Shown: positions 1 to 10,195 of the stretch, piece by piece
How positions within the stretch are numbered: the first letter of the stretch is position 1
Layout: every line of letters starts with the position of its first letter
DNA from: Chara braunii
Lineage: Eukaryota; Streptophyta; Charophyceae; Charales; Characeae
Assembly: GCA_003427395.1 (NCBI GenBank)
Contig: BFEA01000176.1
Coordinates: 1,732,696-1,763,523 of the forward strand
DNA length: 30,828 bases
Direction of reading: 5' to 3'
Position numbers and translations under genes: made by a program
Notes under the pieces: generated by a model
Seen by the model: the letters and a program-made list of their open reading frames with translations, nothing else
The model's database searches: none
Told to the model about the DNA's origin: nothing

Positions 1-34
1 AATGAAAAAGGGCATTTGCGGTCACCTCCAGAGG
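1..34 (+). repeat. Fragment of foldback/MITE centre
   Basis: These 34 bases are identical to 4053-4086 inside the foldback element, ending in the half-palindrome CGGTCACCTCCAGAGG. The match stops exactly where the adapter begins at 35. It is either another genomic copy cut by the contig start or, more likely, a stray read end joined through the adapter. Confidence 0.8.
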
Positions 35-72
35 CTGTCTCTTATACACATCTAGATGTGTATAAGAGACAG
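35..72. other. Nextera mate-pair junction adapter (artefact)
   Basis: The 19-bp Tn5 mosaic end CTGTCTCTTATACACATCT is followed at once by its exact reverse complement, giving a perfect 38-bp palindrome. This head-to-head pair is the known circularisation-junction adapter of Nextera mate-pair libraries. It is not host sequence. The bases on its two sides may come from places far apart in the genome. An identical copy lies at 16096-16133. Confidence 0.95.
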
Positions 73-110
<38 letters not shown>

Positions 111-123
111 AACACCACTCACA

Positions 124-189
<66 letters not shown>
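73..189. repeat. (CT)n/(CA)n compound microsatellite
   Basis: Two blocks of CT repeats, each followed by CA repeats, separated by a short broken stretch around 111-127. Open frames across it are low-complexity artefacts. It directly follows the adapter, so its link to 1-34 is not trustworthy. Confidence 0.9.
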
Positions 190-1136
190 CACTTCCTGGT
201 TCCAATAAGCCCTCCGATCCCCCGCTCTTGCCACCCGCCTGCCCGAATTCTCCTCTACACTCCTCTCAGAACCAAGCAAAAAACCAGCAGAATGCGGCCA
301 CAGGAATCGAATGGAAGAGAATATCGCCAAAGTGGATTCACTGAGTAGACACCGATACGAACGAGGCAAAGGGGATGGGTTTACTCTCGACGAACAGATC
401 GGGGCATTGCGCATCGTCATCGAATACTGCGCATCATCATAGAGTACAATTGGAGGGTGGGAGGCGGGGGAAACTTCTACTCAGGCAAGTTGAACGCGTT
501 GCCTGAGTTTCTTAACAGATTGATGAACTCCCAATTCAAAAGTGGGATTCGAACCCCTGACACACAGGGAAAGAATTCTCCCCGCTGGATAGAGGGAAGG
601 TAGATAAGGAACTGAGGAAGGATTCTGGCCGATCACTAGAGAGGGACGTGACAGGAGGGGGAGACGAGAGATATAGAACAGAGAACACAGAGGGGCAAGC
701 TACAAATCCAAACCGTACATAAAGAGGAGATGAAGATCACTAGATCCAATCAATGTAGTAAAACAAGTCCACAATATTTTCAAAAAAGGCGAAAGAGAGA
801 ATACCAGGAACCAACAATATTTTCGAAAGGCGAAAAAATCACAGAACAAACAAAGAATGAAATGGAAAAAAAAAGAAAAAAAAAAAAAAAGACNAATGAA
901 ATGGAAAAAAAAAAAAAAAAAAAAAAAAAGACTAAGTGACGTGAAGATAGGAAAAAGACAATCTGTTGCAAAGAAGAAGAAGAAAAAAAAAAAAAAAAAA
1001 AAAAAGGAAACGCTTGTGTGTGTGTAATTCCTCTCGCGACGTTTAGTCGACTGACGACTTCTCACAGCTTATCTAGGATGAGCAGAGTGATTCACGGTTT
1101 TGAGAATATAATAATATAATGTAATAATTACTTAAT
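190..1136. other. Non-coding stretch, A-rich, with an N
   Basis: No convincing gene. From about 860 to 992 there are long A runs. The motif GAATGAAATGGAAAA occurs twice around an undetermined base at 894, so this is probably a badly resolved homopolymer or gap-filled region. The poly-Lys and poly-Phe frames that cross it are meaningless. Confidence 0.6.
541..600 (-). mobile_element. tRNA-like (SINE-type) fragment
   Basis: On the minus strand the sequence reads GTGTCAGGGGTTCGAATCCC, which contains a pol III B box (GGTTCGAATCC) in a T-arm-like setting preceded by a purine/pyrimidine-rich stretch. No A box at the right distance and no cloverleaf were found, so this is at best a decayed SINE head. 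The match could be chance. Confidence 0.25.
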
Positions 1137-1137
1137 T

Positions 1138-1216
1138 CGAGAGAACATTTGAAAAAAAAAAAACGTTTCGAAAGAACATTTGAAAAAAAAATAAAAAAAA
1201 ATCGAAAGAACATTTG
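1138..1216 (+). repeat. Short A-rich direct repeat, 3 copies
   Basis: The motif CGAAAGAACATTTG (first copy CGAGAGAACATTTG) starts at 1138, 1169 and 1203, each followed by an A run. Spacing is 31 and 34 bp. This looks like slippage around poly-A. Confidence 0.7.
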
Positions 1217-1262
1217 GAAAAATAAAAAATAAAAAGTTGCGAAAAAACGATACTGAAGTTGT

Positions 1263-1660
1263 GTTCCCCGCTCATTCAGAATTGAACTTACGGAATTAAT
1301 TAATTCAAATTCATTTTAATGTTTGAGTGATAATTGCTCACATCTTTTAACGATTGTAGCCTCATTAAACACTCGACAAAATCTCACGATTTCTCCCCTC
1401 ACAGCGCTTCTACCCTACCCTAATTAACAAACTAAAAAAAAAAAGGCCTCCCAAACTATCGTATGTGTGAAATTTTGTTCCCCGTCCTTTCACAATTGAA
1501 TCGCTTTTTCAATAATGTTTTTGCGATGATTGCTCACATCTCAACGTTCGTATCCCTAATTAAACACTCGACGAAATATCTCACTACTTCTCTCTCCCGT
1601 CCCAACGCTTCTACCCTAATTAAAATGAAATGCTTCACCCAACTGTCGTACGTGGAGGCA
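1263..1660 (+). repeat. Diverged ~214-bp tandem duplication
   Basis: GTTCCCCG starts at 1263 and again at 1477. The pairing continues through TTGCTCACATCT, ATTAAACACTCGAC and GCTTCTACCCTA in both copies. A third partial start, related by CAACTGTCGTACGTGGAGG, follows at about 1640. The copies differ at many positions, so the duplication is old. No coding function is evident; the open frame over the second copy is not conserved in the first. Confidence 0.7.
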
Positions 1661-1668
1661 CACCACTC

Positions 1669-1771
1669 TACAGTCTTCCCCCGAATACAACGTACGGTCG
1701 TTATAGCTGAATTTAGACCGAAAGATACGCCAGATTCAGCTACCATACGTTGTATTCGGGGGAAGACTGTA
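1669..1771. mobile_element. Tc1/mariner-like MITE, 99 bp plus TA target duplication
   Basis: The arms 1668-1698 and 1742-1772 are reverse complements at 30 of 31 positions, running CAGTCTTCCCCCGAATACAA inward. Each CAGT terminus is flanked by TA (1669-1670 and 1770-1771). CAGT ends with a TA target-site duplication are typical of the Tc1/mariner/pogo superfamily. A second, weaker inverted pair (TAGCTGAATTT/AGATTCAGCTA) continues inward, so the whole element is nearly palindromic with a small asymmetry. At 99 bp it cannot encode a transposase and would depend on one supplied in trans. Confidence 0.75.
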
Positions 1772-3828
1772 GTACTCTTCTGTTGATAAGAGGCGCCCCG
1801 ACTACCTGCAAGGGGTTCGACTGCAGTATATCTTTGCGGTCATGAAGCATTCTCTCCCCATGCAAGAGAGTATAATCACACGACAAAAATCGCAGTGAGC
1901 AAGCAATTCGATCAGATCATAGGCACTAAAGATGATTCTCGATGATGGGCATCGCTCCACTCCCTCTCGACAAGCATAAACAACAAAAATCATGGCGGTG
2001 TATCTTTCCATGTTCTAGCGGAAGATTCACTCTCGTTTTTTGCACATTTCGAGAGTAGTGGAGCGAGGCCCGATTGGTGAAAGATGAGGGGGTGGTGGTA
2101 TACATGCAACTGCGAGGATGGCAGCGTTTGACAACAACGGCAAACAGAATAATGGGTGAAGGATGGAGACAAAAAAAAAAAAAAAAAAAAAAAAAGTTCG
2201 TTCCCTTCCCATCGTCGACTTCAATCTGCAGCCAACTAATTACCGAAATAGCCAGAAAGGGTGAAGAAACCCATCATCTGTTGCGATCTAATCTATACTT
2301 CACCTTAAAAGTGGGTCACCGCCGATGATGAGCAGGAGGAGAGTGAGCCACCGTCGATGATGATGAGCAGGGGGAGGCGCAAGATGACTCCGCGCAGAGA
2401 AAACACCAAATGACGTGGAAGGACCACGTCCTCAATTCCTTGCAGGAGGCGAGAAGTTTCGTTGAAAGTTCAGCGCGTACCAAACCTCCCCTCAGGCCCT
2501 GCCCTCATAGTTCTTCACCAACCTCCCGCTCTGTCTTGCCACAGGCGCGCCGACCTTTTCCCAAATCTCTCCTCCTCCCCCCCCCCTAACCCTCCCCCCA
2601 TTGCCCCTACCGGTAGCACCCACTGGATCGATTCCCCTCCCTCCCCTTCCCTTCTCTATCGCAGCACGACACGCTGGCCGCAACGCCTAATTGATTGCCA
2701 GCAAGCAGGCACAAGCGTCTCTCAGGATGCTGGTGCCTGCCAACGGAACGACCAAATCTCCGGCGAATGACAAACAAGTCGGCAAATGAGCAAGACCTAA
2801 CCTGCGTTCGTCATGTCGAAAACGACCTGTAAAAGCGAATTCACACTCGGACTTTTCTCGACTTCTCTATAGACGTAATTGCGGTCCTATACATCCAGGA
2901 CAAGCCTTAGTTGTCGTCAGATACGTCCAGGAAAGTCCTCATGTGAGCACACCCTAAGTTGCCGAATAGGAATCGGAAAACGACCAGGGGCAAGGTCCCA
3001 CTTGCACGTATTACGAGATTTTGACCGTCGATCTGTGCTATCTACGGTCAATATCTCTTAATTCGTGTATGTGGGACCTAGCCCCAGGTACCCCCTTTTT
3101 TTGTGTCGCCTACACTTGGAGAAGGGCCTCTATACGGGACACGACAAACAACCGGGTGCGCTACCCACGTCACTGCACTGCCATCGGACCGGAAATGGCC
3201 TTTGGGTGACGGCCTTCTATGAAGCTGAATGGCGATCACCGCCGACTGGCACTAAGGTGGTCAAAGAATCTAGCCAGTTTTTGGACCACATTCGTGATTT
3301 CAGCACCCGGGCAAGGGGCCCTATGCCTACAGTAGATCCCTGCTCAGCCCCAGCCATGGCTGACGCCATCTCCGTGCTCAGATAGCACGAACGTGGCACC
3401 TCCAAACGTTTTCCACGCATACCGGTAGTTCGAATCAGGCTTGTGCTCCAAAGCACGAAGCCGAAACCGATATGTTCAAAATAGTTATGCAGGGTCCACC
3501 CACTCTTGGATTGGACGACCGACTTTGCCCACTGCTAAATCCCACGAACCAGGTTTGTCTGCTCCCTCCGAAGGGTTTTTTTGGCCAGAGGGCTCTGGCT
3601 CCACCCCTCATTTTCGCGTTTCTGGGGAGTGACTGCATTCCTGCACTCTCTTGATTTGAGTGTCAGAGAAAACAACAGGGACTGTCAGAGATTAGCTTTC
3701 GAGAGCACTGCTGAAGAAAAACGGAGCAGCCTAGCGTGCCTGCAATGGGCCCACTTTCGAGAGAGATTGGTCCGACTTTCAAAAGCCTCTACTAGGGACC
3801 TACCCTCGAAAAGCACTTCATTTTCCGA
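1772..3828. other. No gene recognised
   Basis: About 2 kb without a convincing gene. It holds a poly-A run near 2170-2194, a short GATGATGAGCAG direct repeat near 2322-2370, and a C-rich patch at 2575-2605. Frames of up to about 106 codons occur on both strands between 3060 and 3660, but none shows a known motif. The part nearest 3828 could be a decayed upstream piece of LINE C ORF1, but no motif supports that. Confidence 0.5.
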
Positions 3829-4663
3829 GGGCATTCTCACACGGCGACCCCAAATCCGCAATTTGGGAAGGGCCGATTTGAGGTTTTGGGCATGGTTCAC
3901 ATCACACTGCTGTGCCTTTTCAGATGGGACAAGGTCGCGGCCGTCTGGAGAAATGGGGATTTGGTACTTGGCTGGTCACACAGGGCCATCCACTAATTGT
4001 GCAAGAACTTTTGTGAACGAATTTTTGCCAATTTTCAAAGAAAAATGCAACAAATGAAAAAGGGCATTTGCGGTCACCTCCAGAGGTGACCGCAAAATCC
4101 CTTGCCCTGCGGCTTCCCAGGCCGCTGACAAATGGGCACTGAAATAGTACATTTGCGAATTTGGTAGATCCGTGTGACCGGCTTTTTACCCTTTTGGGGG
4201 GGATTTTGGGATTATAGGTCCCCGTATGAATATGCCCTGAGGGATTTTGGGATTATGGTCCCCGTGCAGGGCATACTCACACGGGGACCTATAATCCCAA
4301 AGTCACCCAAAAGAGGGTAAAAAGTCGGTCACACGGATCTACCAAAATCACAAATCTACTATTCCAGTGCCCTGGGAAGCCGCGGGGCAAGGGATTTTGC
4401 GGTCACCTCTGGAGGTCACCGCAAATGCCCTTTTTCATTTGTTGCATTTTTCTTCGAAAATTGGCAAAAATTCGTTCAGAAAAGTTCTTGCACAATTAGG
4501 GGATGGCCCCGTGTGACCCGCCAAGTACCAAATCCCCATTTCTCCAGACGGCCGCGATCTTGTCCCATCTAAAAAGGCACAGCAGTGTGACGTGAACCAT
4601 GCCCAAAACCTCAAATCGGTCGTTCCCAAATTACGGATTTGGAGTCGCCGTGCGAGTATGCCT
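3829..4663. mobile_element. Foldback element: two inverted ~400-bp MITE copies
   Basis: 3829-4237 and 4269-4663 are inverted copies of one unit. Each begins and ends with a terminal repeat of the form GGGCATACTCACACGGGGAC (variants GGGCATTCTCACACGGCGAC and AGTATGCC(C/T)). The 31 bp between them repeat the subterminal GGGATTTTGGGATTAT. Each arm also carries its own 30-bp central hairpin (4067-4096: TTTGCGGTCACCTCC and near-complement). Possible 3-bp target duplications are CGA/TGA (outer pair) and TGA after the first copy, which would suit a PIF/Harbinger-type element, but this is weak. The 158- and 84-codon frames inside (+ and - strand) share a C-terminus only because of the inverted repeat; they are not genes. 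Confidence 0.75.
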
Positions 4664-4738
4664 TGAGAGTGCACCTTTACTAGGACCAAATTTGGCTTTC
4701 TTTTTTGTTTTGTCGCGTGTTTTTTTGTCCTTCAGAAA

Positions 4739-5158
4739 GTGATATGCATGAGCGACGAAAGTCAAAAAGGATGCACAATCCTGCCTGACCCTAAACCAGG
4801 TTGCCACATACCAATCCAACTGGGGGGGAACAAGGTTATTTTCCACATGGTTTTCATGGGCATAAGATCGGTTACTGAATCTTTTGGCTCATCGTGCGCT
4901 AAAAGAGTACACTGGTACCGATTGACAAATTTGCTAGCTCCAAACAGCAACAGCGCGTCGTCCATTTCTCTTACCTCTTTTAGCACATCACAAGAAGTAA
5001 CTGACTGGATGGCAATTTCGGACGCAGTGGCCACGGTATCAAAGCCAAAGTTTAGAGTTACGATCATTGCTTCAACGTTGTCCTTGAAGTTCCCTGAAAA
5101 TGACACTCGTATCCATCAGCAAAGTGGGGCGAACCAGACCAATGCTTATGTCACCTAA
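4739..5158 (+). pseudogene. LINE C ORF1, C-terminal remnant (139 codons)
   Basis: This open frame runs to a TAA at 5156-5158 that overlaps the ORF2 ATG (5148) by 11 nt. That is the same frame relation seen in LINE B, where the upstream frame is clearly ORF1. An ungapped stretch here (residues ~35-80, around VHWYRL...SISLT) lines up with the C-terminal part of LINE B ORF1 (VKWFHL...AIALT), sharing V, W, L, N, I, L, T at matching positions. I infer the tail of ORF1, the nucleic-acid-binding protein of the element. The zinc knuckle and DUF4283-like part are missing upstream, where the foldback element lies 75 bp away. A 114-codon frame on the opposite strand is probably a shadow. Confidence 0.5.
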
Positions 5159-6027
5159 GCTCCACATAGCTAGTTGAAACGTTAAAGGAGACACAACCAA
5201 AAGACAGAAAAGAGCAAGGATCCCCTCTTGGATGCATAAGGAGGAAGTTCAAATTTTGTGTGTCCAAGAGACAAAATTGAATGCAGAAAAAATTAAAGAA
5301 ATCAGGCCATGGTGGCAAGACCCTCAATTTTGGGCTCCGACGAGAGGGTCCAGAGGAGGGACGGTCATTCTGATTAGTAAGGATTTCGACTTTTAAATAT
5401 GGATTCCTATGCTAACCCGACGGATCGATTAGTATGAGTAAAAATTGCAGTAGAAGAAGAGGAGTGGGTTATTGTCTCAATCAACGCCCCAATGGATTAT
5501 ATTGATAGAACAACCTTGTTTGCAAACCTACCTACTTGTATCCCCGACACAAAAACATGGCCATTCTAGGCGACTGGAATACAATATTGAGTCCGAGTCT
5601 AAACTCACTGAAGCTCTCTCCTTTGAGAGAGGATGCTTGCCTGCTAATGACCTTCCAAGAATCCCAGGACTTGGTGGATACCTTTAGAGCTTTAAACTCG
5701 GACCTTAGTGGTCATACCTGGTTTGGGGCTTACCCTTATGATTTTTCCCTAGCCCCAAGTAAAAGGCGTGATTTTATTGTGGCGAGGGGTGTGTTATGGG
5801 AGAGGTGTATGGCCTCATAACTCCATTTCTCCTCCATGTCTGATCATTATCCATTTTTTTTAATCGAAATCCTATCTAACGACACAATCGGAATGGAAAG
5901 ACCGTCCTTCATACTGAACACTAACAACCTAAAGATAAGGGTATTCCACAACAGGTGGCCAACCGGATGCAAGAATGGTCATTGGCCAAGGATCTATTTT
6001 AAAGGGAAGAGGACTGGCCAGATGTAG
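5148..6027 (+). pseudogene. LINE C ORF2: EEP endonuclease part
   Basis: Degenerate AP-endonuclease-like domain that would nick target DNA. It starts at ATG 5148. The ATWNV motif has become AS-stop-NV through TGA at 5175. RIPSWMHKEEVQILCVQETK follows, then a TGG-containing PQFWAP and the GSRGG loop. A stop at about 5394 and frameshifts follow. GDWN is intact at 5569-5580, then GHTWFG, a degenerate RRDFIVARG in place of the usual RLDRFLVS, and an intact MSDHYP with SDH at 5839-5847. Several stops and shifts make it non-functional. Confidence 0.8.
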
Positions 6028-6581
6028 GCATCCAAATAATTAGAGCAGCGCTCATTGAGTTCTCCCGAATGAAGGTTGTTCGGAAAAATTGGAAAGAAGT
6101 CAAAATTAAGAAAGTCATAGTCAATGCAAAAATGAATCTAGGCAAGGACAAATTCACTGACGATCACTGCACACAAAAAAAAAAAACTCTAACCCAAGTG
6201 GAGGAAATGGAACAATAGAAACAGAACAACTGGGTTGAATGGTTGAAACTGCGTGAGATTACTGTGTATGACAGAATGACCAAACCCACTTTTTGTTCCC
6301 TGATCCTACGATAGCCCAAACCGCTTGTAAGGGAATTGCAACACCCCTTTTCTCTTACTGCCCCGCCACTCCGCCGGCTGCAGACACGGAGAATCAGTGT
6401 CAGTATGTTCTAGAGTACTTCAGGGACATTGTGTCCACGCATAGGCCATATGATCATTTTGACTTCGATCTGTCATTGAAATCTGATTTTTGGGACCGTT
6501 CTCGCGTTCAGATCCAGTTCTCAGACCGAGATAGACTAGATGCTCCATTGACGGAGCAGGAGATATAAGACAATAAAAAAA
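6028..6581 (+). pseudogene. LINE C ORF2: linker between EEP and RT
   Basis: Low-identity spacer typical of plant L1 ORF2. It contains remnants such as ITVYDRMTKPTF, matching KGIVVYDHMTQETF in LINE A and KGILVHDRIMKETF in LINE B. A frame at 6293-6568 ends in DRDRLDAPLTEQEI, matching GRLDMDRPITTEEA in LINE A. An A run at 6174-6185 probably marks a slippage frameshift. Stops interrupt every frame. Confidence 0.7.
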
Positions 6582-7440
6582 ATGGTCCTTGGTAAAAGTT
6601 CAGGGATGGAGGGTCTGCCAATTGAATTGTTTCTCAGCACATGGGAGCTCTTTGCCCCCTTCCTATGTCAAGTCTACAACAGAGCCCTATCTACGAGGCA
6701 TCTACCTAAGGGCTTTGTTAAAAGGGTTACATCCCTCATGTACAACAAAGGGGACAAGAGGGAGGTTCGTAATTACCATTTCATCTCGGTCCTAAATGTG
6801 GGCTATAACATTTTGGCCAAAGCCCTAGCTTTAAGGCTGGCAGACCTGCTCCCCAACCTGGTAGACAGGGAGCAGGGCGTCTTCGTTAATAGTCACTCAA
6901 TATTTAAAAATATCCTAACCACGATCCAAGCACTTGAGATAATCGAAAAAAAGAAACGTGAAGTCGTGGTTCTTCTCCTCGATATGGAGAAGGCCTACGA
7001 TAAGGTAGGTTCGGCGTTCGTGTCTACCACCTTAAGCAGAATGGGTTTTTGCCCATGCTTCAGAATTTGGATCAAAGCAATGTATGCTCACTCCACATCC
7101 ACAGTTCTGGTCAGTGGCAGACTGTCAAATGGATTTTAGTTAACTAAATCCTTGGGACAAAGCTGTCCGCCAACCCCTCTCATTTTTGTTTTGCAATTAA
7201 AAACATTGTTAAACAATATTAAATACAATTCATTGATAATAGGCATCATGATGTCCTTATCCCCCTCCTCAATAGAAGGGAGGAACATTGGTTGATGATC
7301 TTACGTTTGCTTGTGAAAATACCATATTACTGTTAGATGAAGTGAAAGTAACAATAAATAAGTATTGTACGTTGTATGCGGCATCAATAAACTGACACAA
7401 GTCAGTGTTTTTCCCTCCTTCCTGCTTTTCATTGAAAGTT
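6582..7440 (+). pseudogene. LINE C ORF2: reverse transcriptase part
   Basis: The frame 6582-7139 covers the RT fingers and palm: GKSSGMEGLPIELF, VRNYHFISVLNVGYNILAKA (RPISVLN with R to H) and motif A LLLDMEKAYDKVG with the catalytic Asp at 6981-6983. A TAG at 7137 ends it. RQGCPLAPLLF downstream has decayed to GQSCPPTPLIF. Motif C reads LVDDL at 7288-7302, with Ala to Val beside the two catalytic Asp residues. Two stop codons sit just before it in some frames. The domain is clear but dead. Confidence 0.85.
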
Positions 7441-8400
7441 AATTCGGGACTGCAAGTCCCGACGAAAAACTCGGAAAGGTTTTTGGGAGTGTTGGTGTCA
7501 CTGTCAAACTATTTTAAATCTCAAGATTTGTTGTTGACTCAGAAAGTGGTGGGCCGTATTTTCAGATGGTAAAGAAACTACAGTTATCATTATTTGGGCG
7601 AACTTTGGTTCTGTCGGTTGCCGCCTTATCGGTTCTATGGTATCCATTGACCATAGTGAGACTAGGCGATGCCGTCTATAAATTGATCAAAAGAGCAGCA
7701 ACCAGGTACCTATGGAAACCACATACAAAAGAAAAAGGAGGTTTCATTACGAAAGTGTCATGAAAATGATCATGCAGTAAGGATCGAAAGGTGGTTTGGG
7801 CATGTTAGACCCTCACTACCAAACCTCGCTATGTTGGCCAAGTGACCAATCAAAGGCATGTTTGACGACAACTCCAAGTTTTGGATCCCACTGGCTGAGT
7901 ACATTCTCTGTCGGGAGTGGAACCTGACGGAGCCACAACATGTCTGGACATGCCTCCTTATGCCCCTCCTTTGCCAATAAGCGGTCGAAATCAAAAGTTT
8001 GACAAGATATCCTATTTGCATAGAAAAAGTTACACCCAAGGAACTTTAATCCGTCGACGACAAAACGGAAAGTGACGAATCAAATTATGTTTGACAACCC
8101 GCTGATCATGGAGGCTGATCAGAAGAGCTTCTCGGCTGGAGAGGGGGGAGAAGCGTTTGGTACATCCTAGATCGAGAAGGGGATCCTGCAGGTTAAACAC
8201 ACTTGCGACGAGGACAACAACCAATGGATTTATGACGGGATACTTAAAAGAAAATTGTCCAAATTACACCAAGTTTCTCGACACCTCCAAAATTTGATTT
8301 CAACGATTCATGCCACCTGGACCGAGCTTTTGAAATCGGATATAGAGCATAGTGCAGACACGTGGGTCTATGTTGATAATGGGCTTGGACGAATTTAAAA
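7441..8400 (+). pseudogene. LINE C ORF2: region after RT, decayed
   Basis: SERFLGVLVSL and LSLFGRTLVLSVAALSVLWY are clear matches to LINE A/B. So are ATRYLWKPHTKEKGGFITKV (7702-7761) and FWIPLAEYILCREWNL near 7890-7925. Beyond about 8090 (FDNPLI, matching FENPQI in LINE A) the similarity fades. No zf-RVT motif or poly-A tail is visible, so the 3' end is lost or too decayed to place. The boundary at 8400 is approximate. Confidence 0.65.
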
Positions 8401-8871
8401 GATTTTAAGTCCAAATTTGGTGTTCGGAATAAGGGTGGAGGAATGGAAGATACCTTTGGTACAAACGGACCTAGGAATAGGCAAGAAAGTTGGTAGAGTT
8501 AATAGTACCGTCTACCCTGAACATAAATTGAAGCCGAAGTAAAAACGTTATGTCAAAGACACACCTCGAGATGTATGAGTAAGAGGGTGATACTGAAATC
8601 GAACAAAAATTAATCTATCCCCAACTAGCAACGAAGTTCGGTGTCACGTCCCATTATTAAACTAATATTACAAACTTAATTGTGTCACAACCTTAAGATT
8701 GATCAGTAACAAATATCAACCCTCCACGGTTTCTTAAATAAGAAAAACGTGGTGAAGTACAATTTTCGGTTAAGAATAACTTAAAAATAATATTTTAAAA
8801 AATAGCAATAATCACATTATATCTATCTTTATACGTTATTTATCATGGCGGTGCAAACCAATAAAAACTTC
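8401..8871. other. No feature recognised
   Basis: AT-rich, stop-laden sequence after LINE C. It could be further LINE C decay or spacer; nothing supports either. Confidence 0.4.
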
Positions 8872-9183
8872 ATATTAAAAATGCATTAATCGTCAATATA
8901 GTCCTTATTAAAAAAAAAAAAAAAAAAAAAAAAGTCATAAAAATTATGACAAATAATTATTGTTATAAAAAAAATTAATAACTTTCTGATTGTCATATTT
9001 TGATAGGATACTAGCTGAGCCAATCTTATATTAAAAATGCATTACTCATCAACAGAATCCTTAGTTCAATAAATTAAAAAAAAAAATATTCGTAAAATTT
9101 ATGACGAATAGTTAGCATTATTAAAAAAAAATATTGTTTATAAAAAAATATATATTATTTTTATATTTTTTATAGGATATCAT
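8872..9183 (+). repeat. AT-rich 156-bp tandem duplication
   Basis: ATATTAAAAATGCATTA begins at 8872 and again at 9028. Both copies continue through a poly-A run, a GTCATAAAAATTATGAC or CGTAAAATTTATGACG hairpin-like segment, and a GATAGGATA/TATAGGATA end. The copies are diverged. It has no coding content. Confidence 0.7.
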
Positions 9184-10195
9184 CCGGCACATTCGGGTCA
9201 CCTTGGTTATCGTACAAGGATAAAAAAAAAAGTCGCAACATTTGGAAAAAAAAAAAAAAAAAAAATAGTGTTGTCGAAGCTAATACCCTTACAAGGGTAT
9301 TTGCCTATGTTTTTTTAATCGAGACAACGATGGTATCGACTACCAAGATAGAATCAATATGAAGTGAAGAGTATGTGCTCTTTTGCGCAACACTTTCAAA
9401 CGGTTTTCTCGACTATTAAGGTCGAGGCATATCAGTAAGTAAATTTTGTAATTATGCAAGCACATTATTACGGCGCGTGCTAAGATGGTTAGGACCAATA
9501 ATAATACCCTTCAACGGTGGGGTTGGAGGTTCAGTGTAATAGAGCTAACATGCTCACTTCGATGGCGGCAAATACCAAAGTCTGAAAAATATAGGACGCG
9601 TGCTTTAACACCACTCGTGAGAAAACGAAAAAGTATGAATATATTAAAAACCCGTCAATCGTGAAGGTTGAGGGGTCGATTGGGCATAAGAAGCTGCATG
9701 ACGACACAAGTGTCAAGCTTAACGGTTAGCATTTTGGTTGACAAAAAAAATAGGTGGGAATTAGCATAGGTCCTGACTGTATGAGAGAAGCGGTTGAAAA
9801 GCGTGATTATCGGGAATGGTAAAAAAAATTGCAAATGGTTAGTCCGACTTCAATTTGATGGTAACGAGATTTGAACCGGAGTCTCTGCCACATTATGAAA
9901 AAATTGGAGTAAGGTCCTTTATTAAAAAAAAAAAGAGTTAGCTTAGTGCAGGTGACAAAACTTATGTAAGTGTTGGTTTGTTTGTAAAAAATACCTAAAC
10001 CTACCGGGTTAGCTTCACTTTCGAAAATAAATAGGGTAACTATGTCTAAGTATAGGAAAAATAGAAAGTAGTAGGGGGCTAGGCAGGGCAAGGACACCTA
10101 CAATAAATCTAGTGAAGTCCACAGGTTTCGTACCCGTGACCTTTTGCCCAACCAATTCAATTGCCGCCAAATTTGGACAGGATGGTTTTTCATAT
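9184..10195. other. Spacer with weak tRNA-like B boxes
   Basis: No gene. Minus-strand B-box-like sequences (GGTTCAAATCTC near 9855-9880; GGGTACGAAACCTG near 10115-10135) hint at very old SINE heads, but no A box or tail supports them. A-rich runs at 9249-9266 and 9923-9936. Confidence 0.35.

Noticed and set aside
700-1065. Poly-Lys and poly-Phe frames
   Set aside because: Caused by A/T homopolymers around an N.
3581-4689. 158- and 84-codon frames on opposite strands sharing a C-terminus ending in EKCNK
   Set aside because: They lie in the two inverted arms of the foldback element; no motifs, and the arms explain the shared ending.
4762-5106. 114-codon minus-strand frame with protein-like content
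   Set aside because: The plus-strand frame ends in the conserved ORF1/ORF2 overlap and aligns with LINE B ORF1, so the minus frame is more likely its shadow.
9481-9545. Plus-strand tRNA-like sequence
   Set aside because: Only loose A- and B-box resemblance; no stem structure or repeat evidence.
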